From the NCBI GenBank assembly GCA_903933765.1, contig CAIZLI010000023.1, positions 1 to 11,242 of the forward strand: a DNA stretch of 11,242 nt, read 5' to 3'. Below the pieces are notes generated by a model. That model searched no databases. It was given only the letters and a program-made list of their open reading frames with translations, and had not been told where the DNA came from. Source of the stretch: an uncultured Bacteroidota bacterium. Its GTDB lineage: Bacteria; Bacteroidota; Bacteroidia; Chitinophagales; Chitinophagaceae. Each line of letters begins with the position of its first letter. Position 1 is the stretch's first letter. This document shows positions 1 to 7,020 of the stretch, in pieces. Made by a program: the position numbers and the translations under genes.

Positions 1-1421
1 ATTTTGTCAAAAATGCCGCATTGGCTTTAGGCGGATTTTACATTGTCCCTAGACATGTATTGGGTGGTCCAGGATTTATCGCACCTAGTGATAAATTACA
101 AGTTGCCGGTATCGGTGCTGGTGGTAAAGGAGAAGGTGACTTATGGTCCTTTTACCAAAGTGGAAAAGCTGATATCGCATTCTTATGTGATGTAGATGAT
201 CGTCAAGCTGTAAAGAGTCGTCAAAGATTTCCGAAAGCAAAATACTATAAGGATTACAGAGAAATGTTAGAAAAAGAAAGCAAATTTATTGATGCAGTAT
301 CTGTTTCTACACCAGACCATATGCACGGTGTACAAGCCATGGCTGCAATGCAATTAAATAAGCATGTCTATGTACAAAAACCAATGGCACATGATATCTA
401 CGAAGCTAGAATCATGACCCAAGCTGCACATAAATACAATGTAGTCACACAAATGGGTAACCAAGGTGCTTCAGGAGATGGAGTGCGTATGTTACAAGAT
501 TGGTACAATGCAGGATTGATCGGAGATGTACATACGATCTATTGTTACACAGATCGTCCAGTATGGCCACAAGGCGTTGTACGTCCAACCACCGCTTCTG
601 CAATACCAGCAGGTTTAGATTATGATTTATGGCTGGGAACAGCGCCTCAAAAGGATTATTTTGATGGTGTTTTACCGTTTAACTGGAGAGGTTGGTGGGA
701 TTACGGAACTGGCGCTTTAGGAGATATGGCATGTCATATCATGGCTCCAGGTTTTGCGGTGTTAGGACTAGGCTATCCAGTGTCTGCAGAATGTAGTGTG
801 GCAACAAGATACACTGCACCATGGCAAAGAGTGTATTCTCCAGATAGTCCGCCAGCTGCATCACATATCATTTTAACTTTCAAAGGACAAAACGGAAAAC
901 CAGATGTAAAATTACATTGGATGGATGGAGGTATTCAACCAGAAAGACCAGCTGAATTAGGACCAAACGAAGTGATGGGTGATGGCGGAAATGGTATCAT
1001 CTTTGAAGGAACTAAAGGAAAAATGATGGCAGGCACTTATGGTATGAACCCACAATTATTGCCAACTAATTTAACAAAAACAACTGTGGTTCCAAAAAGT
1101 GTTGATAGAGTAAAAGGTGATGTTGAAGGACACTATGCTGCATGGGTAGAAGCATGTATTGCTGGACCAGGAAGTAAAGAAGCAAAAGTATTGAGTTCTA
1201 ATTTTGATATCGCAGGACCATTGACAGAATCTGTATTGATGGGTAATTTAGCTATCCGTTCATATGATGTTAAAGCCAATGATTCAAAAGGATTAACGAG
1301 CTATCCTGGAAGAAATATTCAATTAATGTGGGATGGTCCAAACATGAAGATCACCAATTTCGATTTAGCGAATCAGTTTGTAAAACGAACTTATCGTGCA
1401 GGTTGGGAATTAGGTTCATAA
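1..1421 (+). CDS. Exported Gfo/Idh/MocA family oxidoreductase, 5' end missing
   Basis: NAD(P)-dependent sugar or polyol oxidoreductase by family. The reading frame is open to the left edge (first full codon at 3), so the start lies outside the window. The first visible residues, FVKNAALALGGFYIVP, look like the hydrophobic part of a Tat signal whose twin arginines would be just upstream. A dinucleotide-binding loop (GIGAGGKG) starts near base 111. The usual EKP motif appears as QKP in HVYVQKPMAHD near base 376. The conserved GDMACHIM segment near bases 719-742 carries the family's Asp and His positions. The C-terminus, QFVKRTYRAGWEL, is of a kind common in exported Bacteroidota members. An exported member probably holds tightly bound cofactor, as known for Tat-exported relatives; that is inference. 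The stop is 9 bp before the aminotransferase gene, suggesting co-transcription. The substrate is unknown, and a GH109-like glycosidase activity is not excluded. Confidence 0.9.
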   Translation, partial: FVKNAALALGGFYIVPRHVLGGPGFIAPSDKLQVAGIGAGGKGEGDLWSFYQSGKADIAFLCDVDDRQAVKSRQRFPKAKYYKDYREMLEKESKFIDAVSVSTPDHMHGVQAMAAMQLNKHVYVQKPMAHDIYEARIMTQAAHKYNVVTQMGNQGASGDGVRMLQDWYNAGLIGDVHTIYCYTDRPVWPQGVVRPTTASAIPAGLDYDLWLGTAPQKDYFDGVLPFNWRGWWDYGTGALGDMACHIMAPGFAVLGLGYPVSAECSVATRYTAPWQRVYSPDSPPAASHIILTFKGQNGKPDVKLHWMDGGIQPERPAELGPNEVMGDGGNGIIFEGTKGKMMAGTYGMNPQLLPTNLTKTTVVPKSVDRVKGDVEGHYAAWVEACIAGPGSKEAKVLSSNFDIAGPLTESVLMGNLAIRSYDVKANDSKGLTSYPGRNIQLMWDGPNMKITNFDLANQFVKRTYRAGWELGS

Positions 1422-1430
1422 TTAATTTAT

Positions 1431-2597
1431 ATGGCATCTTTAAAAGATCAATTTTTATTAAGACCCGATATTCATTTTTTGAATTTCGGGTCTTTTGGTG
1501 CTACGCCAAAACCAATTTTCGAAAAATACCAAGACTGGCAAAGGGTCTTAGAAGCAGAGCCTGTGCAGTTCATTGCATTTGATGGGTACCAATACCTTGC
1601 AGATTCGAGAGCAGTTTTGGCAAAGTTCTTAAACTGTGCGGACAAAGATGATTTAGTATATGTCACCAATCCAAGTTTTGCAATCAATATGATTGCAAAA
1701 AGCTTCCCCTTAAATGCGGGGGATGAAATTTTAGCGACAGATATTGAATATGGTGCTTGTGATAGAACCTGGGATTATTATTGCAAGAAAAAAGGCGCAA
1801 CGTATCGAAGACAAAAAATCAATCTTCCGATTGTCAATAAAGAACAATTCATCGAAGATTTTTTCAAAGGATGCAATGAAAAGACCAAAGCAATTTTCAT
1901 TTCTCATATCACCAGTGCGACCGGTTTAATTTTACCAGCAGCAGAAATTTGTGCCATTGCAAAAGAAAAAGGCTTAATCACCATTGTCGATGGCGCACAC
2001 GCACCTGCTCATATTCCATTGGACTTAAGTATAATTCAAGCAGATTTTTACACAGGCGCCTGTCATAAATGGATGATGGCACCAAAAGGATGTTCTTTTT
2101 TATATGCTGCAAAATCTGTACAACCCATATGCGATCCAATGATTGTAAGTTGGGGCTATCAAGCCGCAAAGCCATCGCATTCTAATTTTTTAGATTACCA
2201 CCAAATGATTGGTACCAGAGACTTTTCGGCCTTCTTAACTGTGGATGCTTGTATTGAATTCATGGAGCAACATGACTGGAAAGCTGTAGGACGAAAATGT
2301 CATCAAATGGTCTTAGATCATGCACAAAGATTTTTCACCCTATTCAATAGCAAACCAATTTGTCCACTCAATAGTGCATGGATTGGACAAATGATCAGCA
2401 TTCCTATTCAAACACCTGATCCAGAAAAATTACAAAGGACTTTATTTTTGGATTATAAAATAGAAGTGCCGATTATGCGTCAAGGTAACGATGTGTATCT
2501 TAGGTATTCGATCAATGCCTTTAACACAGTGGAAGATCTAGATGCATTGTACAATGCAATAGTTGCGATACAAAAGCAAGGCATTCTTTTGAACTAG
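1431..2597 (+). CDS. PLP-dependent class V aminotransferase, isopenicillin N epimerase-like
   Basis: A 388-residue fold-type I PLP enzyme of the class V aminotransferase / isopenicillin N epimerase (CefD)-like group. The N-terminal LNFGSFGATP (residues 17-26) matches the LNxGSFGxxP opening of this group. TNPSFAINM (79-87) lies where the cofactor phosphate loop is expected. DGAH (187-190) supplies the Asp that contacts the pyridine nitrogen and a stacking His. CHKWM (211-215) holds the Schiff-base Lys213. The protein has no signal peptide and should be cytosolic. It starts 9 bp after the upstream oxidoreductase, so the two are probably one transcript ending at the hairpin at 2626-2659. The reaction cannot be fixed: members include racemases/epimerases, desulfurases and lyases, and there is no beta-lactam context here, so the CefD name reflects only fold similarity. 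A sugar-linked or amino-acid role is possible. Confidence 0.88.
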   Translation: MASLKDQFLLRPDIHFLNFGSFGATPKPIFEKYQDWQRVLEAEPVQFIAFDGYQYLADSRAVLAKFLNCADKDDLVYVTNPSFAINMIAKSFPLNAGDEILATDIEYGACDRTWDYYCKKKGATYRRQKINLPIVNKEQFIEDFFKGCNEKTKAIFISHITSATGLILPAAEICAIAKEKGLITIVDGAHAPAHIPLDLSIIQADFYTGACHKWMMAPKGCSFLYAAKSVQPICDPMIVSWGYQAAKPSHSNFLDYHQMIGTRDFSAFLTVDACIEFMEQHDWKAVGRKCHQMVLDHAQRFFTLFNSKPICPLNSAWIGQMISIPIQTPDPEKLQRTLFLDYKIEVPIMRQGNDVYLRYSINAFNTVEDLDALYNAIVAIQKQGILLN

Positions 2598-2625
2598 CAT
2601 AGCGCAACATCAATATTAAAACTAT

Positions 2626-2659
2626 AAAAAAAGGGACACGATTTCGTGTCCCTTTTTTT
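2626..2659. terminator. Bidirectional Rho-independent terminator
   Basis: A 9-bp perfect stem pairs GGGACACGA (2633-2641) with TCGTGTCCC (2644-2652). In RNA the closing pairs probably open to give a 4-nt loop. It is flanked by seven A on the left and seven T on the right. It sits between two convergent genes (stops at 2597 and 2678), so it can end transcription in both directions. Confidence 0.92.
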
Positions 2660-2677
2660 ATTCAATGATTGGTGTAA

Positions 2678-3541
2678 TTACCAATTCAATGTTTTCATAT
2701 ACGCTGCATTATCCCTAGCCGAATCCAACTCATTGGTTCCAGTATAGGCTTCTTGTTCTACAATCATATGTTCTACCCCACGTTTTGCTACTTTGGGTAA
2801 TAATGTTTTATAATCAATCTTGCCTTTTCCAATGACACAAGACTCTTGGACAGTCGCTGTCTTAGTCATGTCTTTCACATGTACTAATTTAAAACGATTA
2901 GGGAATTTGTCCATATATGCAACAGGATCTACCCCTGCAGCTTCCGTCCAGTACATGTCCATTTCAAAATCAACAAGCGCAGGATCTGTGTTTTTCATCA
3001 TGACGTCCTGAGGTACAATGCCATTCATTGGAACAAAAGAATAATCGTGGTTGTGATAAGCAAAACGAATGCCATATTTTTTTGCGATTACACCACATGC
3101 ATTGAACTCGTCCGCAAATTTTTTGTAGTGATCAATACTAGGCTGTGCTCCCTTATGTGGACAGATCAAATACTTTAAACCAATCTCACCAGCTTGAGCA
3201 GCTTTCAATTCGAAAGATTTTAAATTAGCAGTATTATCGCAATGAGATGAAAACATATTCATTCCTAAATCATCCATTACTTTTTTAAATTCAGTATGCT
3301 TCATGCCCCAAAATATGCCCTTATCCCCTTCAAAGCTTTCAATTTTTTTATAACCATTTGCAGCAACCTGTTTTAAAACACCCATGGTATCTTTATACAA
3401 AGCCTCTTTAATAGACCATAATTGTAAAGCAAATGGTTTTGGATTCGTAGCCATTGCCATTAACTCATTTTTATATGGCATAGACAATGCAACACCTGTT
3501 AAAGCGGCACCGCGTAAAAAACTTCTTCTTGAATTTGACAT
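2678..3541 (-). CDS. Tat-exported sugar isomerase/epimerase, xylose isomerase-like TIM barrel
   Basis: A 287-residue protein of the sugar phosphate isomerase/epimerase (AP endonuclease 2 / xylose isomerase-like TIM barrel) superfamily. The N-terminus SRRSFLRG (residues 4-11) followed by a hydrophobic stretch to about residue 21 is a clear twin-arginine signal. The mature barrel then starts near FALQLWSIKE (37-46). Typical conserved patches follow: YHNHDYSF (162-169), VDFEMDMYW (190-198), HVKD (221-224), GKGKIDY (238-244) and VEQE (261-264). These supply the Glu, Asp and His residues expected to bind a divalent metal. Such enzymes move carbonyls or invert stereocentres of sugars; because it is exported, a free keto-sugar or glycoside is likelier than a phosphate. 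It lies 79 bp after the small dehydrogenase subunit gene and is separated from it by a terminator-like hairpin, so it may also have its own promoter. Confidence 0.9.
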   Translation of the reverse strand: MSNSRRSFLRGAALTGVALSMPYKNELMAMATNPKPFALQLWSIKEALYKDTMGVLKQVAANGYKKIESFEGDKGIFWGMKHTEFKKVMDDLGMNMFSSHCDNTANLKSFELKAAQAGEIGLKYLICPHKGAQPSIDHYKKFADEFNACGVIAKKYGIRFAYHNHDYSFVPMNGIVPQDVMMKNTDPALVDFEMDMYWTEAAGVDPVAYMDKFPNRFKLVHVKDMTKTATVQESCVIGKGKIDYKTLLPKVAKRGVEHMIVEQEAYTGTNELDSARDNAAYMKTLNW

Positions 3542-3558
3542 AATATTAAATTGAAAAC

Positions 3559-3566
3559 CAAATGAA
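3559..3566 (-). promoter_or_regulatory. Possible -7 promoter element for the exported TIM-barrel gene
   Basis: On the minus strand this reads TTCATTTG, one mismatch from the Bacteroidota -7 consensus TAnnTTTG. It lies between the terminator-like hairpin and the start codon at 3541, where an internal promoter would be useful. No convincing -33 element was seen, so this is weak. Confidence 0.25.
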
Positions 3567-3573
3567 TAATTCT

Positions 3574-3604
3574 AAAAAATTGAGCCTCCTACTGGTGGCT
3601 CAAT
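3574..3604 (-). terminator. Intrinsic terminator or attenuator after the small dehydrogenase subunit gene
   Basis: On the minus strand an 8-bp stem, ATTGAGCC with GGCTCAAT (3579-3604), is extended by two more C-G pairs after one mismatch, with a 4-nt loop. A run of T corresponding to the A-tract at 3574-3579 follows, the normal arrangement for a Rho-independent terminator. It begins 17 bp after the stop codon at 3621. It would end or reduce transcription before the next gene in the same direction. Confidence 0.75.
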
Positions 3605-3620
3605 GAATAGCTAATTTCTA

Positions 3621-4187
3621 CTATGAAGTAGCCCAAGCTTTTTCTCCTTTTGTATAAGGTACACAACCTTCATACTTTCCAGGAACAGCTACATACCTCA
3701 ATACTTCTGTTGCACCAATCTTAGAGGTGAACAAACCAGACAAAGTCAATTGCTTCATCATAGTAAAATAATGCGTAGGGTCTTCTTTCTTTTTATTTTT
3801 TTGGTACTCCTTCGCTTCTTTATCTAATTCAGTTAAAAAAGCAGTACGCTCTTCTGGAGTAGATTCCATGAATGCTTTATTATGATGCTTTTTAGAAGCA
3901 GCATTCAATTCCTCCATCCCTTGCATAAAAATTTCTTGGTCTTTTGCTTCGTAACAATCGCTCACCATAGTTTGCATGAAAGCGCCTACATTAGCTGCTT
4001 TTGCACCTGGTGTATCCGTTGCAGGCAGGATGGTTTCACCCACTTCGTTTAAAAAATCGATGTCTGCTTGGGAGAAAGTCACACCCTTAGTATTGGTTTT
4101 ACAACCTGTCAAAAAAGCTTCTGCGCCTAACACTGTTCCACCCATGATGATGGCAACTCTAGAAAGGGCTTCTCTTCTGTTTATCAT
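3621..4187 (-). CDS. Gluconate 2-dehydrogenase subunit 3-family small subunit (Tat/lipoprotein)
   Basis: A 188-residue partner subunit of a GMC-type membrane-bound sugar dehydrogenase. NRREALSRV (residues 3-11) resembles a twin-arginine motif. The hydrophobic stretch after it ends in LTGC (26-29), a lipobox, so the mature protein may be lipid-anchored at Cys29. The mature part has the hallmark ETILPATDTPGAKAANV (51-67) near its start, and a C-terminal GLFTSKIGATEVLRY segment followed by VAVPGKYEGCVPY. Both are characteristic of the Gluconate_2-dh3 family. In studied dehydrogenases of this type the small subunit carries the Tat signal and takes the folded catalytic subunit through the membrane with it. 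The gene is 22 bp downstream of the GMC gene and is certainly its partner. It has no catalytic residues of its own. Confidence 0.92.
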   Translation of the reverse strand: MINRREALSRVAIIMGGTVLGAEAFLTGCKTNTKGVTFSQADIDFLNEVGETILPATDTPGAKAANVGAFMQTMVSDCYEAKDQEIFMQGMEELNAASKKHHNKAFMESTPEERTAFLTELDKEAKEYQKNKKKEDPTHYFTMMKQLTLSGLFTSKIGATEVLRYVAVPGKYEGCVPYTKGEKAWATS

Positions 4188-4209
4188 AAAATATTTTTTA
4201 AAAATTAAA

Positions 4210-5889
4210 TTATAAGTTTCCTTTTTTCAACTCTGATACAGCAAATTCAGCTGCTCTAGCAGTGAATGCCATATAAGTCAATGAAGGGTTTACGCAGTTT
4301 GCACTTGTCATGAATGAACCATCAGTCACAAATACATTTGGCGCATCCCATACTTGGTTATTGCCATTCAATACAGAAGTCTTAGGATCTCTACCCATAC
4401 GCGCTGTACCCATTTCATGGATACCTCTACCTGGTGTACCATCTCCTTCATAACCTTGTACATTTTTAGCACCTGCACGCTCTAGCATTTCTTTTGCGTC
4501 TTCTAAAATGTCTTTACGCATTTTGATTTCGTTGTCTTTCAACTCGCAATCAATATTCAAGACATTTAATCCCCACTTATCTTTTTTAGTTTTATCTAAA
4601 GTCACTTTATTGGTTTCGTCTGGTAACATTTCACCAAAGCCCATCATACCAATAGACCATCCACCTGGCTCAGTCAATGCATCTTTAAATTTACCACCGA
4701 TGCTTACTTCGGCCACATCATGACCCCATCCAGCTCTGTTGGCACTTCCTTGGTAACCAAATCCTCTGATATAATCACGTTTTTCACCATTGATATTTCT
4801 AAATCTAGGGATATAGAAACCATTGGCACGACGACCAAATGTGTATTTATCTTCGTACCCTTCAATTGTTCCTCCAGCACGATTGCCTAAATGGTGGTCC
4901 ATTAAATATTTACCCAATGCACCGCTACTACTTCCCAATCCACCTTCCCAAACATCTGTAGCAGAGTTCATCAATAACCAAGTACTATTTAAAGTAGATG
5001 CATTCACAAAAATGATTTTTGCTTTGTATTCAATTGTTTTATTTGTTTCTGCATCTAAAACAGTGACACCAGTCGCACGCTTTTTATCTTTGTCGTAGTT
5101 GATTTCTGTTACAATAGAAAAAGGTCTTAAAGTTAAATTACCTGTTGCCATTGCAGCTGGTAAAGTAGAAGATTGTGTGCTGAAATACCCTCCAAACTGA
5201 CAACCCAACCAACATTTATTTCTGAACTGACATCCAGGACGACCTTCATGCGGCACTGTAATATTAGCTGTACGACCAATGATTAAATGACGACTTCCTT
5301 TATAAATTTCTTTAATTCTAGCAGCGACATCTTTCTCCACGCATGTCAAATCCATTGGAGGTAAGAATTGTCCATCAGGCAGTAAATCAATGCCATCTCT
5401 ATTACCACTAATCCCTGCAAATTTTTCTACATAATCATACCATGGCGCAATATCTTTATAACGCACTGGCCAGTCCACTGCAATCCCATCTTTTGCATTC
5501 GCTTCAAAATCCATATCTGCCCAACGGTAAGATTGACGACCCCACATTAAAGAACGTCCACCTACATGGTATCCTCTAAACCAATCAAAACGTTTTGTTT
5601 CAGTATAAGGATGGTCTTTGTCAGAACACCAATAATCTAAATTCGTTTCGTTCAATGGATAGTCACGTTTCAACACAGGATAATCTTCGATCATCTGTTG
5701 CGTTCTACCACCTCTGTGCGGAAAGTCCCATGCTTCTTTATCAGCATTCACATAATCCTTGATATGTTCTATGTTTCTTCCACGCTCTAACATCAAGACT
5801 TTAAGTCCTTTTTCTGTAAGCTCTTTGGCAGCCCATCCACCACTGATTCCAGAACCTACTACGATTGCGTCATACTGTTGTTCGGCCAT
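4210..5889 (-). CDS. GMC-family FAD-dependent sugar/glycoside dehydrogenase, catalytic subunit
   Basis: A 559-residue FAD enzyme of the glucose-methanol-choline (GMC) family. YDAIVVGSGISGGWAA (residues 6-21) is the N-terminal Rossmann FAD loop, with its acidic end at ERG (35-37). HVGGRSLMWG (108-117) is the conserved family segment. GRGIHEMGTARMG (487-499) and NCVNPSLT (531-538) hold the C-terminal His491 and Asn534 of the active-site pair. Cys220, Cys226 and Cys230 form a C-x5-C-x3-C cluster in the region where related FAD glucose dehydrogenases have an Fe-S cluster. The protein has no signal peptide and is expected to be exported with the Tat-bearing small subunit encoded 22 bp downstream. 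The start at 5889 is chosen because the frame upstream overlaps the neighbouring gene and adds 52 residues that resemble nothing. Relatives include glucoside 3-dehydrogenase and 2-keto-gluconate-forming enzymes; the substrate is inferred to be a sugar or glycoside. Confidence 0.93.
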   Translation of the reverse strand: MAEQQYDAIVVGSGISGGWAAKELTEKGLKVLMLERGRNIEHIKDYVNADKEAWDFPHRGGRTQQMIEDYPVLKRDYPLNETNLDYWCSDKDHPYTETKRFDWFRGYHVGGRSLMWGRQSYRWADMDFEANAKDGIAVDWPVRYKDIAPWYDYVEKFAGISGNRDGIDLLPDGQFLPPMDLTCVEKDVAARIKEIYKGSRHLIIGRTANITVPHEGRPGCQFRNKCWLGCQFGGYFSTQSSTLPAAMATGNLTLRPFSIVTEINYDKDKKRATGVTVLDAETNKTIEYKAKIIFVNASTLNSTWLLMNSATDVWEGGLGSSSGALGKYLMDHHLGNRAGGTIEGYEDKYTFGRRANGFYIPRFRNINGEKRDYIRGFGYQGSANRAGWGHDVAEVSIGGKFKDALTEPGGWSIGMMGFGEMLPDETNKVTLDKTKKDKWGLNVLNIDCELKDNEIKMRKDILEDAKEMLERAGAKNVQGYEGDGTPGRGIHEMGTARMGRDPKTSVLNGNNQVWDAPNVFVTDGSFMTSANCVNPSLTYMAFTARAAEFAVSELKKGNL

Positions 5890-5935
5890 TGTAAAAAATT
5901 TATAAGTTGTTATGATTGGTTTTGAAAAGCAAAAT

Positions 5936-6844
5936 TTAAATATCGCAAACTGTGACAGCTTGCTTGAGTGAACTAATTTTATCTGGGTTCGTTGCAATAA
6001 ATTCATGCGCCACATAACCATTGTATCCAGTGGCTTTGATCGCACGCATAATCGCTGGATAATTTAATTCTTGACGGTCATCTAATTCATGTCTGCCTGG
6101 TACACCCGCTGTGTGATAATGCCCAAAATATGCATGACTATCTTGAATAGAACGAATGATATCTCCTTCATCTATTTGCATATGATAGATATCAAATAAA
6201 ATTTTAAAATTTGGAGAACCTAATTGTTTGCAAAGTTCAATACCCCATGCAGACTTATCCCCCATATAATCCTTATGATCTACTTTTGAATTGAATAATT
6301 CTATATGTATGGTCACCCCTTTCGCTTCGGCTAATGGCATAATTTGTTTTAATCCTTCCACACAATTTTTCAATCCTGTAGCATCATCCATGCCATTTCG
6401 ATTGCCGGAAAAACAAATTAAATTTTTATAGCCAGCTGCTGCTACTAAAGGAATTGCTTCCAAATAATCTTTGATCAACCAAGGATGATGTATCGGGTTG
6501 TTCCAGCCCTTAGTCAAACTTGTTTCACCAGCAGTATAACACATAGAACAATCAATGCCGTATTTTTTTACCGTATCCCATTCATTTGGTTTCAATAAAT
6601 CAATCGCGTTGAACCCAATGCGTTTCACTTCCTTACATAAATCATCCAAACTCAAATCACTGTAACACCATCTACATACACTATGGTTGATATTGCCATT
6701 TAATTTGGCAGTATCCGTTAAAAAGCTGGATGCATTTTCCACTTGTGCTTTCACTTGATCTGGTAATACCAAACCAGCAGCAAAAGCGGCAGAACCGGAT
6801 ACAACTTGTTTCAGTAATTTTCGTCTATTCATTGGTGAAGACAT
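5936..6844 (-). CDS. Tat-exported hydroxypyruvate isomerase-like TIM-barrel protein
   Basis: A 302-residue xylose-isomerase-like TIM-barrel protein closest to the hydroxypyruvate isomerase (Hyi) group. A signal of twin-arginine type, MNRRKLLKQVVSGSAAFAAG, opens the protein (MNRR at residues 5-8). The barrel shows VCRWCYSDLSLDDLC, IHIELFNSKVDH (catalytic Glu near 182), ILFDIYHMQ (Asp near 218), HYHTAGVPGRHELD (244-257 region) and VAHEF (second Glu near 281). The GVPGRxE segment and the two Glu are what Hyi enzymes use for proton transfer and metal binding. Export makes hydroxypyruvate an unlikely substrate; a keto-sugar is more plausible. The ATG at 6844 is used; ATG at 6832 is nearly as likely, and an upstream TTG at 6853 is less so. 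It is the first gene of the minus-strand unit, 46 bp ahead of the GMC gene. Confidence 0.88.
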   Translation of the reverse strand: MSSPMNRRKLLKQVVSGSAAFAAGLVLPDQVKAQVENASSFLTDTAKLNGNINHSVCRWCYSDLSLDDLCKEVKRIGFNAIDLLKPNEWDTVKKYGIDCSMCYTAGETSLTKGWNNPIHHPWLIKDYLEAIPLVAAAGYKNLICFSGNRNGMDDATGLKNCVEGLKQIMPLAEAKGVTIHIELFNSKVDHKDYMGDKSAWGIELCKQLGSPNFKILFDIYHMQIDEGDIIRSIQDSHAYFGHYHTAGVPGRHELDDRQELNYPAIMRAIKATGYNGYVAHEFIATNPDKISSLKQAVTVCDI

Positions 6845-7020
6845 AGTAAGCAAGCATTAGATGCGTTTATAAATGTAATTTTATTTTTGCATTCTTTTCA
6901 AATATTTTACAAGAAAAAAAGGGGTTTTTTGAGAAATAATGAGGAAATTGCTCTTACGATAGGCTGAAAGTGTTATTTTGACACAATCAGCTTATTTTAA
7001 GCTTAAAAACTCCCTTTATA
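6845..7020. promoter_or_regulatory. Divergent promoter region between the two sugar-oxidation units
   Basis: This 176-bp stretch separates the start at 6844 (-) from the start at 7021 (+) and must hold promoters for both. It is AT-rich and contains an A7-GGGG-T6 tract (6914-6930). A short inverted repeat, AGCTTA-TTT-TAAGCT (6989-7003), lies between the likely plus-strand promoter and the start codon and could be an operator or leader hairpin. No regulator gene is adjacent, so any binding protein is unknown. Confidence 0.6.
6974..6980 (+). promoter_or_regulatory. Candidate -7 element for the plus-strand unit
   Basis: TATTTTG followed by ACA resembles the Bacteroidota TAnnTTTG element with one base missing. 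It would give a leader of roughly 35 nt before the ATG at 7021. A TTG at 6948-6950 is too far (23-bp spacer) to be a good -33 element. The same ATTTTGACA string recurs at 11226-11234 in another candidate promoter. Confidence 0.35.

Noticed and set aside
1..1421. GH109 glycosidase assignment
   Set aside because: Exported Gfo/Idh/MocA proteins include GH109, but no motif seen here singles out that family from other exported members.
1472..1687. Open frames on the opposite strand or other frames inside the aminotransferase, GMC, dehydrogenase and TIM-barrel genes
   Set aside because: They lie wholly within well-supported genes, lack recognisable domains and show composition expected of shadow frames.
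5890..6045. Upstream extension of the GMC frame by 52 residues
   Set aside because: It overlaps the 3' end of the Hyi-like gene in another frame and has no domain or signal character. The ATG at 5889 begins directly at the FAD-binding domain.
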